Assembly: GCF_002575655.3 (NCBI RefSeq)
Contig: NC_053035.3
Span: 501,610,601-501,674,600 of the forward strand
Direction of reading: 5' to 3'
From: Aegilops tauschii subsp. strangulata
Taxonomy: Eukaryota > Streptophyta > Magnoliopsida > Poales > Poaceae
Length of the DNA: 64,000 bases
In this document: in pieces, positions 31,199-43,012 of the stretch
How the letters are laid out: every line of letters starts with the position of its first letter
How positions within the stretch are numbered: the first letter of the stretch is position 1
Position numbers and translations under genes: made by a program
Notes under the pieces: model-generated
Told to the model about the DNA's origin: nothing
Seen by the model: the letters and a program-made list of their open reading frames with translations, nothing else
Database searches by the model: none

Positions 31199-34100
31199 AT
31201 GGCCCACGTTGCCCTCAACTTCAACGCGTTCCTAGAGAAAACCAAGCTGAAAGATGATGGCAGCAACTATACGGACTGGGTCCGGAACCTGAGGATCATC
31301 CTCATAGCTGCCAAGAAAGATTATGTCCTAGAAGCACCGCTAGGTGAAGCACCCATCCCAGAGAACCAAGACGTTATGAACGCTTGGCAATCACGTGCTG
31401 ATGATTACTCCCTCGTTCAGTGCGGCATGCTTTACAACTTAGAACCGGGGATCCAAAAGCATTTTGAGAAACACGGAGCATATGAGATGTTCGAAGAGCT
31501 GAAAATGGTTTTCCAAGCTCATGCCCGAGTCGAGAGATATGAAGTCTCCGACAACTTCTTCAGTTGTAAAATGGAGGAAAATAGTTCTGTCAGTGAGCAC
31601 ATACTCAAAATGTCTGGGTTACACAACCGCTTGTCTCAGCTGGGAGTTAATCTCCCGGATGACGCGGTCATTGACAGAATCCTTCAGTCGCTTCCACCGA
31701 GCTACAAGAGCTTTGTGATGAACTTCAATATGCAGGGGATGGAAAAGACCATTCCCGAGGTATATTCAATGCTGAAATCAGCGGAGGTGGAGATCAAAAA
31801 GGAACATCAAGTGTTGATGGTGAATAAAACCACTAAGTTCAAGAAAGGCAAGGGTAAGAAGAACTTCAAGAAGGACGGCAAGGGAGTTGCCGCGCCCGGT
31901 AAGTCAGTTGCCGGGAAGAAGCCAAAGAATGGACCCAAGCCTGAGACTGAGTGCTTTTATTGCAAGGGAAGTGGTCACTAGAAGCGGAACTGCCCCAAAT
32001 ACTTAGCGGACAAGAAGGCCGGCAACACCAAAGGTATATGTGATATACATGTAATTGATGTGTACCTTACCAGTACTCGTAGTAGCTCCTGGGTATTTGA
32101 CATCGGTGCGGTTGCTCATATTTGTAACTCAAAACAGGAGCTGCGGAATAAGCGGAGACTGGCGAAGGACGAGGTGACGATGCGCGTCGGGAATGGTTCC
32201 AAGGTCGATGTGATCGCCGTCGGCACGCTACCTCTACATTTACCTACGGGATTAGTTTTAAACCTCAATAATTGTTATTTAGTGCCAGCTTTGAGCATGA
32301 ACATTGTATCAGGATCTCGTTTAATTCGAGATGGCTACTCATTTAAATCCGAGAATAATGGTTGTTCTATTTATATGAGAGATATGTTTTATGGTCATGC
32401 CCCGCTGGTCAATGGTTTATTCTTAATGAATCTCGAACGTGATGTTACACATATTCATAGTGTGAATACCAAAAGATGTAAAGTTGATAACGATACTCCC
32501 ACATACTTGTGGCACTGCCGCCTTGGTCACATTGGTGTCAAGCGCATGAAGAAGCTCCATGCAGATGGACTTTTGGAGTCTCTTGATTACGAATCATTTG
32601 ACACGTGCGAACCATGCCTCATGGGTAAGATGACCAAGACTCCGTTCTCCGGAACAATGGAGCGAGCAACCAACTTATTGGAAATCATACATACCGATGT
32701 GTGCGGTCCAATGAGTGTTGAGGCTCGCGGTGGCTATCGTTATGTTCTCACTCTCACTGATGACTTGAGTAGATATGGGTATGTCTACCTAATGAAACAC
32801 AAGTCTGAGACCTTTGAAAAGTTCAAGGAATTTCAGAGTGAGGTTGAGAATCAACGTGACAGGAAAATAAAGTTCCTGCGATCAGATCGTGGAGGGGAAT
32901 ATTTAAGTCACGAATTTGGCACACACTTAAGGAAATGTGGAATAGTTTCACAACTCACGCCGCTTGGAACACCTCAGCGAAATGGTGTGTCCGAACGTCG
33001 TAATCGCACTCTATTGGATATGGTGCGATCTATGATGTCTCTTACCGATCTACCGCTCTCATTTTGGGGCTATGCTTTAGAGACTGCCGCATTCACTTTA
33101 AATAGGGCTGCGTCGAAATCCGTTGAGACGACACCGTATGAAGTATGGTTTGGGAAGAAACCTAAGCTGTCGTTTCTAAAAGTTTGGGGATGCGATGCTT
33201 ATGTCAAGAAACTTCAACCTGAAAAGCTCGAACCCAAATCGGAAAAATGCGTCTTCATAGGATACCCTAAGGAAACTATTGGGTATACCTTCTACCTCAG
33301 ATCCGAAGGCAAGATCTTCGTTGCCAAGAACGGGTCCTTTCTGGAGAAAGAGTTTCTCTCGAAAGAAATAAGTGGGAGGAAAGTGGAACTTGATGAGGTG
33401 ATAGTCACCCCTTCCGAACTGGAAAGTAGCGCAGCGCGAAACGATGTTCCTGTGGTGCCTACACCGACAGGGGAGGAAGTTAATGATGATGATCATGAAG
33501 CTTCGGATCAAGTTACTGCTGAACTTCATAGGTCCACAAGGACACGTTCCGCACCAGAGTGGTACGTCAACCCTGTCATGGAAATCATGTTGTTAGACAA
33601 CGGTGAACCTTCGAACTATGAATAAGCGATGGCGGGCCCGGATTCCGACAAATGGCTAGAAGCCATGAAATCCGAGATAGGATCCATGTATGAAAACGAA
33701 GTATGGACTTTGACTGACTTGCCCAATGATCGGCGAGCCATAGAAAATAAATGGATCTTTAAGAAGAAGACAGACGCGGATGGTAATGTGACCATCTATA
33801 AGGCTCGACTTGTCGCTAAGGGTTATCGACAAGTTCAAGGGGTTGACTACGATGAGACTTTCTCACCCGTAGCGAAGCTGAAGTCCGTCCGAATCATGTT
33901 AGCAATTGCCGCATTCTATGATTATGAGATATGGCAAATGGACGTCAAAACGGCATTCCTTAACGGCTTCCTTAAGGAAGAATTGTATATGATGCAGCCG
34001 GAAGGTTTTGTCGATCCTAAGAATGCTGACAAAGTATGCAAGCTCCAGCGCTCAATCTATGGGCTGGTGCAAGCATCTCGGAGTTGGAACATTCGCTTTG

Positions 34101-34531
34101 ATGAGATGATCAAAGCGTTTGGGTTTACACAGACTTATGGAGAAGCCTGTGTTTACAAGAAAGTGAGTGGGAGCTCTGTAGCATTTCTCATATTCTATGT
34201 GGATGACATACTATTGATGGGAAATGATATAGAATTCTTGGAAAGTATAAAGGCCTATTTGAATAAGTGTTTTTCAATGAAGGACCTTGGAGAAGCTGCT
34301 TATATATTAGGCATCAAGATATATAGAGATAGATCAAGACGCCTCATTGGTCTTTCACAGAGTACATACCTTGACAAGATATTGAAGAAGTTCAATATGG
34401 ATCAGTCCAAGAAGGGGTTCTTGCCTATATTGCAAGGTGTGCAATTGAACCGGATACGTGTATATTTTGAATGGAGGGGCAGTAAGCTGCTGCAGTTGCA
34501 AGCTAAGCGTCGTGGCGGGATCTACATGTGA
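31199..34531 (+). pseudogene. Angela-2 gag-pol polyprotein with two nonsense codons
   Basis: One reading frame runs from the ATG at 31199 to 34531, broken only by TAG at 31979 and TAA at 33623. Gag (MAHVALNFNAFLEK...) ends in a zinc knuckle, CFYCKGSGH-KRNC, whose Trp codon is now the TAG. The protease box reads WVFDIGAVAH (about 32090), Asp-Ile-Gly where Asp-Thr-Gly is usual. Integrase follows: zinc-binding HCRLGH...CEPC (32510-32620), then catalytic Asp in HTDVCGPM, Asp in RSDRGGEY and Glu in NGVSERRNRTLL. Reverse transcriptase (33650-34400) has QMDVKTAFLNG, SIYGLVQASR and FYVDDILLMG. After GFLPILQGV the frame is lost through a deletion. Confidence 0.92.
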
Positions 34532-34871
34532 AGCGGAGTACATGGCGGCCTCAGAGGCAGCGCAAGAAGCAATCTGGATGAAGGAGTTCATTACTGACCT
34601 AGGGGTGATTCCCAATGTGTCGGGCCCGATGACTCTCTTCTGTGACAACACTGGAGCTATTGCCCTTGCCAAGGAGCCCAGGTTTCACAGGAAGACCAGG
34701 CATATCAAGCGTCGCTTCAACTCCATTCGTGAAAGTGTTCAAAATGGAGACATAGATATTTGTAAAGTACATACGGACCTGAATGTAGCAGATCCGTTGA
34801 CTAAACCTCTCCCTAGAGCAAAACATGATCAACACCAGAACTCTATGGGTGTTCGATTCATCACAATGTAA
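34458..34871 (+). pseudogene. Angela-2 RNase H, N-terminally deleted
   Basis: A 137-residue open stretch in a different frame from gag-pol carries the C-terminal half of Copia RNase H: EAEYMAASEAAQEAIW, then LFCDNTGAIALAKEP, then HIKRRFNSIRE and VADPLTKPL. The N-terminal half, with the first catalytic Asp, is missing. By comparison with Copia polyproteins roughly 100 residues are lost between GFLPILQ and LNGGAVS, which accounts for the frame change. Confidence 0.85.
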
Positions 34872-34890
34872 CTAGATTATTGACTCTAGT

Positions 34891-34903
34891 GCAAGTGGGA
34901 GAC
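34891..34903 (+). other. Angela-2 polypurine tract
   Basis: GCAAGTGGGAGAC lies immediately before the 3' LTR start at 34904. Confidence 0.85.
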
Positions 34904-36619
34904 TGTTGGAAATATGCCCTAGAGGCAATAATAAAATGGTTATTATTATATTTCCTTGTTCATGATAATTGTCTATTGTTCATGCTATAATTGTGTTATC
35001 CGGAAACCATAATACATGTGTGAATACATAGACCACAACATGTCCCTAGTGAGCCTCTAGTTGACTAGCTCATTGATCAACTGATAGTCATGGTTTGCTG
35101 ACTATGGACATTGGATGTCATTGATAACGGGATCACATCATTAGGAGAATGATGTGATGGACAAGACCCAATCCTAAGCATAGCGCAAAGATCGTGTAGT
35201 TTGTTTGCTAGAGCTTTTCCAATGTCAAGTATCTTTTCCTTAGACCATGAAATCGTGTAACTCCCGGATGCCGTAGGAGTGCTTTGGGTGTACCAAATGT
35301 CACAACGTAACTGGGTGACTATAAAGGTACACTACAGGTATCTCTAAAAGTGTCTGTTGGGTTGACACGGATCGAGACTGGGATTTGTCACTCCGTATGA
35401 CGGAGAGGTATCTCTGGGCCCACTCGGTAATGCATCATCATAATGAGCTCAATGTGACTAAGGAGTTAGCCACGGGATCATGCATTACGGTACGAGTAAA
35501 GAGACTTGCCGGTAACGAGATTGAACAAGGTATTGGGATACCGACGATCGAATCTCGGGCAAGTAACATACCGATTGACAAAGGGAATTGTATACGGGGT
35601 TGATTGAATCCTCGACATCGTGGTTCATCCGATGAGATCATCGTGGAACATGTGGGAGCCAACATGGGTATCCAGATCCCGCTGTTGGTTATTGACCGGA
35701 GAGGCGTCTCGGTCATGTCTGCATGTCTCCCGAACCCGTAGGGTCTACACACTTAAGGTTCGGTGACGCTAGGGTTGTAGAGATATTAGTATGCGGAAAC
35801 CCCGAAAGTTGTTCGGAGTCCCGGATGAGATCCTGGACATCACAAGGAGTTCCGGAATGGTCCGGAGATGAAGAATTATATATAGGAAGTCCAGTTTCGG
35901 CCACCGGGAAAGTTTCGGGGGTTATCGGTATTGTACCGGGACCACCGGAAGGGTCTCGGGGGTCCACCGGGTGGGGCCACCTATCCTGGAGGGCCCCATG
36001 GGCTGAAGTGGGAGGGGAACCAGCCCCTGGTGGGCTGGTGCGCCCCCCCCCCTTGGGCCTCCCCCTGCGCCTAGGGTTGGAAACCCTAGGGGTGGGGGCG
36101 CCCCCCACTTGGCTTGGGGGGGAAGCCACCCCTTGGCCGCCGCCCCCCTCAGATGGGATCTCCAGGGGGCCGGCGCCCCCCCAGGACCCCTATATATAGT
36201 GGGGGGGAGGGAGGGCAGCAACACCCTAGCCCCTCGCGCCTCCCTCTCCCTCCCGTGACACCTCCCCCTCCCGCTTGCGCTTGGCGAAGCCCTGCCGGGA
36301 TCCCCGCTACTTCCACCACCACGCCGTCGTGCTGCTGGATCTCCATCAACCTCTCCTTCCCCCTTGCTGGATCAAGAAGGAGGAGACGTCGCTGCTCCAT
36401 ACGTGTGTTGAACACGGAGGTGCCGTCCGTTCGGCGCTCGGTCATCGGTGATTTGGATCACGACGAGTACGACTCCATCAACCCCGTTCACTTGAACGCT
36501 TCCGCTCGCGATCTACAAGGGTATGTAGATGCGCTCCTTCCCTCTCATTGCTAGTAAACTCCATAGATGGATCTTGGTGATGCATTGAAAATTTTAAAAT
36601 TCTGCAACGATCTTCAACA
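34904..36619 (+). repeat. Angela-2 3' LTR
   Basis: A 1,716-base copy of the 5' LTR, ending CTTCAACA before the GTATA duplication. Differences from the 5' LTR are mostly C/T and G/A transitions. Confidence 0.95.
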
Positions 36620-37269
36620 GTATATTCCAATGATGGGCTTCCTCAAAATGCCCTAGGTCTTCGTGAGCAAGAGAGTTGGATGCACACCCACTTAGTTTCT
36701 TTTGTTGAAATCATACACTTATAGCTCTAGTGCATCCGTTGCATGGCAATCCCTACTCACTCACATTGATATCTATTGATGGGCATCTCCATAGCCCGTT
36801 GATACGCCTAGTTGATGTGAGACTATCTTCTCCTTTTTGTCTTCTCCACAACCACCCTTCTATTCCACCTATAGTGCTATGTCCATGGCTCACGCTCATG
36901 TATTGCGTGAAAGTTGAAAAAGCTTGAGAACATCAAAAGTGAAACAATTGCTTGGCTTGTCATCGGGGTTGTGCATGATTTAATATTTTGTGTGATGAAG
37001 ATAGAGCATAGCCAGACTATATGATTTTGTAGGCATAACTTTCTTTGGCCATGTTATTTTGAGAAGACATGATTGCTTTGTTAGTATGCTTGAAGTATTA
37101 TTATTTTTATGTCAATATTAAACTTTTATCTTGAATCTTTCGGATCTGAATATTCATGCCACAGTAAAGAAAATTACATTGAATTATGCTAGGTAGCATT
37201 CCACATCAAAAATTCTGTTTTTATCATTTACCTACTCAAGGACGAGTAGGAATTAAGCTTGGGGGTGCT
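36620..37269 (+). other. G3 internal 3' domain, second part, with polypurine tract
   Basis: The sequence continues from 28185 after the Angela-2 duplication GTATA. It ends with the polypurine tract AAGCTTGGGGGTGCT (37255-37269) directly before the 3' LTR. No ORF of note is present. Confidence 0.8.
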
Positions 37270-38844
37270 TGATACGTCTCCAACGGATCTATAATTTTTT
37301 ATTGTTCCATGCTATTATTTTATCTGTTTTGGATGTTTAATGGGCTTTACTATGCACTTTTATATCATTTTTGGGACTAACCTACTAACCCAAGGCCCAG
37401 TGCAAATTGTTGTTTTTTGCCTATTTCAGTGTTTCATAGAAAAGGAATATCAAACGGAATGAAACCTTCGGGAGAGTGATTTTTGGAACAAACGTGATCT
37501 AGGGGACTTGGAGTGGACGTCAAGAAAGAAGCGAGGAGGCCACGAGGCAGGAGGGCGCGCCCCAGGGGGTGGGCACGGCCCCCATCCTCGTGGGCCCCTC
37601 GCAGCTCCACCGACCTACTTCTTCCTCCTATATATACCCATATACCCTGAAAACAACCGAGAGCACCACGAAACCCTATTTCCACCGCCACAACCTTCTG
37701 TACCCGTGAGATCCCATCTTGGGGCCTTTTCTGGCGCTCTGCCGGAGGGGGAATCGATCACGGAGGGCTTCTACATCAACACCATAGCCTCTCCGATGAT
37801 GTGTGAGTAGTTTACCACAGACCTTCGGGTCCATAGTTATTAGCTAGATGGCTTCTTCTCTCTCTTTGGATCTCAATAAAAAGTTCTCCTCGATCTTCTT
37901 GGAGGTCTATTCGATGTAATTCTTTTTGCGGTGTGTTTGTCGAGATCCGATGAATTGTGGGTTTATGATCAAGATTATCTATGAACAATATTTGGTTCTT
38001 CTCTGAATTCTTATATGTATGATTTGTTATATTTGCAAGTCTCTTTGAATTATCAGTTTGGTTTGGCCTACTATATTGATATTTCTAGCAATAGGAGAAG
38101 TGCTTAGCTTTGGGTTCAATCTTGCAGTGTCATTTCCCAGTGACAGCTGGGGCAGCAAGGCACGTATTGTATTGTTGTCATCAGGGATAAAAAGATGGGG
38201 TTTATATCATATTGCTTGAGTTTATCCCTCTACATCATGTCATCTTGCCTAATGCGTTACTCTGTTCTTATGAACTTAATGCTCTAGATGCATGCTGGAT
38301 AGCGGTCGAAGTGTGGAGTAATAGTAGTAGATTCAGAATCATTTCCTTCTACTTGTCGCGGACGTGATGCCTATATACATGATCATGCCTAGATATTCTC
38401 ATAACTATGCGCTTTTCTATCAATTGCTCGACAGTAATTCGTTCACCCACCGTAAATTATGCTATCTTGAGAGAAGCCACTAGTGAAACCCATGGCCCCC
38501 GGGTCTATCTTCCATCATATTAATTTCCTATCAATTTGCTATTTCTTCCGCCTTTTATTTTGCAATCTTTACTTTCCAATCTATATCATAAAAATACCAA
38601 AAATATTTATCTTATTATCTCTATCAGATCTCACTTTTGCAAGTGGTCGTGAAGGGATTGACAACCCCTTTATCGCGTTGGTTGCAAGGTTCTTATTTGT
38701 TTGTGTAGGTACGAGGCGACTTGCATGTAACCTCCTACTGGATTGATACCTTGGTTCTTAAAACCTGAGGGAAATACTTACGCTACTTTGCTGCATCACC
38801 CTTTCCTCTTCAAGGGAAAACCAACGCATGCTCAAGAGGTAGCA
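37270..38844 (+). repeat. G3 3' LTR
   Basis: A 1,575-base LTR starts TGATACGTCTCCAACGG and ends AAGAGGTAGCA. A TATA-like CCTATATATACCC lies near 37630. The first 550 bases or so are related to the G4 LTR; the rest is not. Confidence 0.85.
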
Positions 38845-38849
38845 ACCCT

Positions 38850-39364
38850 CAAGAAGGCGCTGGCCGACACCCAGGAGAGAGTGGCAAAGGGACAATCCGC
38901 TCGCGAAAAACACGAGGCCAGGGTCGGTGAGGTCCAGCAAGAGCTCCAGGACGCCGTGAAGAAATGCGAGTCCTTGGAGCGCAATATTGCGGATCAAGAG
39001 TCCGAACTTGCCAAGGCCCGCCAAAGCGCACAAGATGCCCGGGTTGAAGCCCAGGGCGCCCTCCAGGAAATCCAGGAGGCCAGGAAAATATCGGCGGGTA
39101 AGGCCTTTATAATGCAGAGCAAATATGTGAAGAAAAGGTACCTCTTACTGACCCAGATTTGGAGTTCTCTAGGAGCGTTTGCGGATCTGCCATGCAGTGT
39201 TGCTGACGCTGCCGAGTTCTTCCGAGCCGAAGAAGGGAGCTCAACGGAGAAGCTGTTCTGATCGCAATACCTTGCGCCAGAGCATCTGGTGCCCATTGGC
39301 GATCAGCTGAAACAGCTGACCGAACTGCATAGGGTGGCCGAACTGGCCATGAAGGATTTGATAA
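38850..39364 (+). pseudogene. Transposase_28-like ORF, coiled-coil continuation
   Basis: When the G3 insertion and one ACCCT copy are removed, exon 5 runs directly on: VETLKKALADTQERVAK, then a long heptad-like stretch (EVQQELQDAVKKCESLE). A folded-looking segment follows (YLLLTQIWSSLGAFADLP), then AEFFRAEEGSSTEKLF. A TGA at 39259-39261 replaces an expected Trp; similar coding (YLAPEHLVPIGDQLKQL) continues to 39364, where Angela-3 begins. This is the same broken gene as the block ending at 27113. Confidence 0.7.
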
Positions 39365-41108
39365 TGTTGGGGAACGTAGTAACTTTAAAAAATTTCCTAC
39401 GCACACGCAAGATCATGGTGATGCATAGCAACGAGAGGGGGAGTGTTGTCCACGTACCCTCGTAGACCGTAAGCGGAAGCGTCAAGTGACGCGGTTGATG
39501 TAGTCGAACGTCTTCGCGATCCAACCGATCAAATACGAAAGCACGGCACCTCCGTGATCTGCACACGTTCAGCTCAGTGACATCCCTCGTACTCTTGATC
39601 CAGTTGAGGCCGAGGGAGAGTTCCGTAAGCACGACGACGTGGTGACGGTGATGATGAAGTTACCGGCACAGGGCTTCACCTAAGCACTACGACGATATGA
39701 TCGAGGTGTGTAACTGTGGAGGGGGGCACCACACACGGCTAAGAGAAACTTTGTTGTGCTTTTGGGGTGTCCCTTGCCCACGTATATAAATGAGGGAGGA
39801 GGAGGAGGCCGGCCCTAGAGGGGGCGCGCCAAGTGTGGGGAGTCCTACTAGGACTCCCAAGTCCTAGTAGGATTCTCCTTTTCCTTTCCGGAGTAGGAGA
39901 GAAGAAAGAGGGAAAGAGAGAGGGAGTAGGAAAGGGCAAGGGGGGCGCCGCCCCCTTTCCCCTAGTCCAGTTTGGACCCATGGGGGGGGCAAGCGCCTCC
40001 TTCCCTTTGGCCTGCCTCCTCTATTCCCGTATGGCCCAATAAGGCCCAATACTTCTCCTGGTGAATTCCCGTAACTCTCCGGTACTCCGAAAAATACCCG
40101 AATCATTCGGAACCTTTCCGATGTCCGAATATAGCCTTCCAATATATCGATCTTTACCTCTCGACCATTTCGAGACTCCTCGTCATGTCCCCGATCTCAT
40201 CTGGGACTCCGAACTATCTTCGGTACATCAAAACACATAAACTCATAATACCGATCGTCACCGAACGTTAAGCGTGCGGACCCTACGGGTTCGAGAACTA
40301 TGTAGACATGATCGAGACACGTCTCCGGTCAATAACCAATAGAGGAACCTGGATGCTCATATTGGTTCCTACATATTCTACGAAGATCTTTATCGGTCAA
40401 ACTGCATAACAACATACGTTGTTCCCTTTGTCATCGGTATGTTACTTGCCCAAGATTCGATCGTCGGTATCACCATACCTAGTTCAATCTCGTTACCGGC
40501 AAGTCTCTTTACTCATTCCGTAATGCATCATCCGCAACTAACTCATTAGTCACATTGCTTGCAAGGCTTATAGTGATGTGCATTACCGAGAGGGCCCAGA
40601 GATACCTCTTCGACTATCGGAGTGACAAATCCTAATCTTGATCTATGCCAACTCAACAAGTACCATTGGAGACACCTGTAGAGCACCTTTATAATCACCC
40701 AGTTACATTGTGACGTTTGGTAGCACACAAAGTGTTCCTCCGTTATTCGGGAGTTGCATAATCTCATAGTCATAGGAACATGTATAAGTCATGAAGAAAG
40801 CAATAGCAACATACTAAACGATCAAGTGCTAAGCTAACGGAATGGGTCAACTCAATCACATCATTCTCTAATGATGTGATCTCGTTAATCAAATGGCAAC
40901 TCATGTCTATGGCTAGGAAACTTAACCATCTTTGATTCAACGAGCTAGTCAAGTAGAGGCATACTAGTGACACTCTGTTTGTCTATGTATTCACACATGT
41001 ACTAAGTTTCCGGTTAGTATAATTCTAGCATGAATAATAAACATTTATCATGATATAAGGAAATATAAATAACAACTTTATTATTGCCTCTAGGGCATAT
41101 TTCCTTCA
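39365..41108 (-). repeat. Angela-3 3' LTR
   Basis: 1,744 bases. The plus strand begins TGTTGGGGAACGTAGT and ends GCATATTTCCTTCA. The adjoining internal sequence GTCTCCCACTTGC (41109-41121) is the inverted polypurine tract, which fixes this as the 3' LTR. Confidence 0.92.
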
Positions 41109-41133
41109 GTCTCCCACTTGCACTAGAGTCAAT

Positions 41134-41290
41134 AATCCAGTTCACATCGCCATGTGATTTAACACCAATAGTTCACATCACCATGTGATTAACACCCATA
41201 GTTCACATCGTCATGTGACCAACACTCAAAGGGTTTACTAGAGTCAGTAATCTTATTTCATATCGCCATGTGATTAACACCCAAAGAGTA
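41134..41290. repeat. minisatellite in Angela-3 3' untranslated region
   Basis: About four copies of a 30-base unit close to GTTCACATCGCCATGTGATT plus AACACCCATA. The last copy is separated by a short unique stretch. Confidence 0.8.
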
Positions 41291-41495
41291 CTAAGGTGTG
41301 ATCATGTTTTGCTTGTGAGAGAATTTTAGTCAACTAGTCTGCCATATTCAGATCCGTATGTATTTTGCAAATTTCTATGTCAGCAATGCTCTGCACGGAG
41401 CTACTCTAGCTAATTGCTCCCACTTTCAATATGTATCCAGATTGAGACTTAGAGTCATCTGGATCAGTGTCAAAACTTGCATCGACGTAACCCTT

Positions 41496-43007
41496 TGATA
41501 CGTCTCCGTCGTATCTATAATTTTTTGATTGTTCCATGCCAATATTATTCAACTTTCATATACTTTTTGGCAACTTTTATACTATTTTTGGGACTAACAT
41601 ATTGATCCAGTGCCTAGTGCCAGTTCCTGTCTGTTGCATGTTTTTGGTTTCGCAGAATATCCATATCAAACGGAATCTAAACGAGATAAAAATGGACGGA
41701 GCTTATTTTTGGAATATTTGGAAAATTCCGGAAGAAGAATCAACGCGAAATGGTGTCCGAGGTGGGCACGAGGTACGGGGGCGCGCCCCTGACCCTCGTG
41801 GTCCACCCGTAAGGCGGTTGACGCCCTTCTTTGTCCGCAAGAAAAGCTAATTTTTGGAAAAAATCATGGTGAAGGTTTCAGTCCAATCGGAGTTATGGAT
41901 CTCCATATATATATGAAACGGTGAAAGGGCAACAGAACAGAACGCAGAAACAGAGAGAGACAGAGAGATAGATCCAATCTCGGAGGGGCTCTCGCCCCTC
42001 CCACGCCATGGGAGCAAAGGACCAGAGAGGAAACGCTTCTCCCATCTAGGGAGAAGGTCAAGGAAGAAGAAGAAGAAGGGGGGCTCTCTCCCCCTTGCTT
42101 CCGGTGGCGCCGGAGTGCCACCGGGGGCCATCATCATCACCGCGATCTTCACCAACAACTTCACCACCATCATCACCAACTCTTCCCCCCTCTATGCAGC
42201 GGTGTAACCTCTCTCTTACCCACTGTAATGTGTACTTAAACATGGTTCTCAACGCTATATATTATTTCCCAATGATGTATGGCTATCCTATGATGTTTGA
42301 GTAGATCTGTTTTTTCCTATGGGTTATTTGATGATCAAGATTGGTTTGAGTTGCATGTTTTATTATTGGTGCTATCCTATGGTGCTCTCCGTGTCGCGCA
42401 AGCGTGAGGGATCCCACTGTAGGGTGTTGCAATATGTTTATGATTTGCTTATAGTGGGTGGCGTGAGTGAACAGAAGCACAGACCCGAGTAAGTAGGTTG
42501 TTTGCGTATGGGATAAAGAGGACTTGATGCTTTAATGCTATGGTTGGGTTTTACCTTAATGATCTTTAGTAGTTGCGGATGCTTGCTAGAGTTCCAATCA
42601 TAAGTGCATATGATCCAAGTAGAGAAAGTATGTTAGCTTATGCCTCTCCCTCAAATAAAATTGCAATAGTGATTACCGGTCTAGTTATCGATTGCCTAGG
42701 GACAAATAACTTTCTCGTGACAACAAGCTCTTTACATTTACTAATTTAGTTGTGTCTTTATTTAAACAGCCCCTAGCTTTTATTTACTCGCTCTTTATTA
42801 TCTTGCAAACCTATCCAAAAATACCTACAAAGTACTTCTAGTTTCATACTTGTTCTAGGTAAAGCGAACGTCAAGCGTACGTAGAGTTGTATCGGTGGTC
42901 GATAGAACTTGAGGGAATATTTGTTCTACCTTTAGCTCCTCGTTGGGTTCGACACTCTTACTTATCGAAAGAGGCTACAATTGATCCCCTATACTTGTGG
43001 GTTATCA
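41496..43007 (+). mobile_element. solo LTR of an Athila/Sabrina-like Gypsy family
   Basis: A 1,512-base LTR (TGATACGTCTCCGTCG ... CTTGTGGGTTATCA) is flanked by a perfect CCCTT duplication (41491-41495 and 43008-43012). No internal domain remains, so it arose by recombination between two LTRs after insertion into Angela-3. A run of GA repeats (about 41950-41970) and a TATA-like ATATATATG near 41905 are present. Confidence 0.92.
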
Positions 43008-43012
43008 CCCTT

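Larger units (their letters stand above)
28186..36619 (+). mobile_element. Angela-2: full-length Angela-like Copia retrotransposon
   Basis: The 8,434-base element is flanked by a perfect 5-bp duplication GTATA (28181-28185 and 36620-36624). LTRs are 28186-29897 and 34904-36619. It has a primer-binding site (29899-29912), gag-pol in one frame and a polypurine tract (34891-34903). Domain order protease, integrase, reverse transcriptase, RNase H is that of Copia. By hand comparison the two LTRs differ at roughly 40 positions over 1.7 kb, about 2-3%. Two stop codons and an RNase H deletion make it non-functional. Confidence 0.95.
27114..38844 (+). mobile_element. G3: non-autonomous Gypsy-like LTR element, internally deleted, with nested Angela-2
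   Basis: It is flanked by a perfect 5-bp duplication ACCCT (27109-27113 and 38845-38849). It starts TGATACGTCTCCAACGTATC, but only about 47 bases of the 5' LTR remain. The sequence then passes near 27160 into the 3' non-coding part of the internal domain. That domain runs to 28185, is split by Angela-2 and resumes from 36620 to 37269, followed by the 3' LTR (37270-38844). No gag or pol is present. The start and layout resemble the WHAM/Sabrina-type (Athila-like) families of Triticeae. Confidence 0.85.
23788..39364. mobile_element. gypsy-type LTR element with Transposase_28-like ORF, interrupted twice
   Basis: Visible parts are an LTR (23788-24258), an intron-containing ORF (24800-27113) and its continuation (38850-39364) after insertion G3. 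The element is cut again at 39364 by Angela-3 and its remainder is not in the window. No reverse transcriptase is seen. The LTR is followed by GTAGCCCCTGAACC, which is not a recognisable primer-binding site. The element may therefore lie on the minus strand with this LTR as its 3' LTR and the ORF antisense, as in Tat-lineage elements with an extra antisense ORF. Confidence 0.6.
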
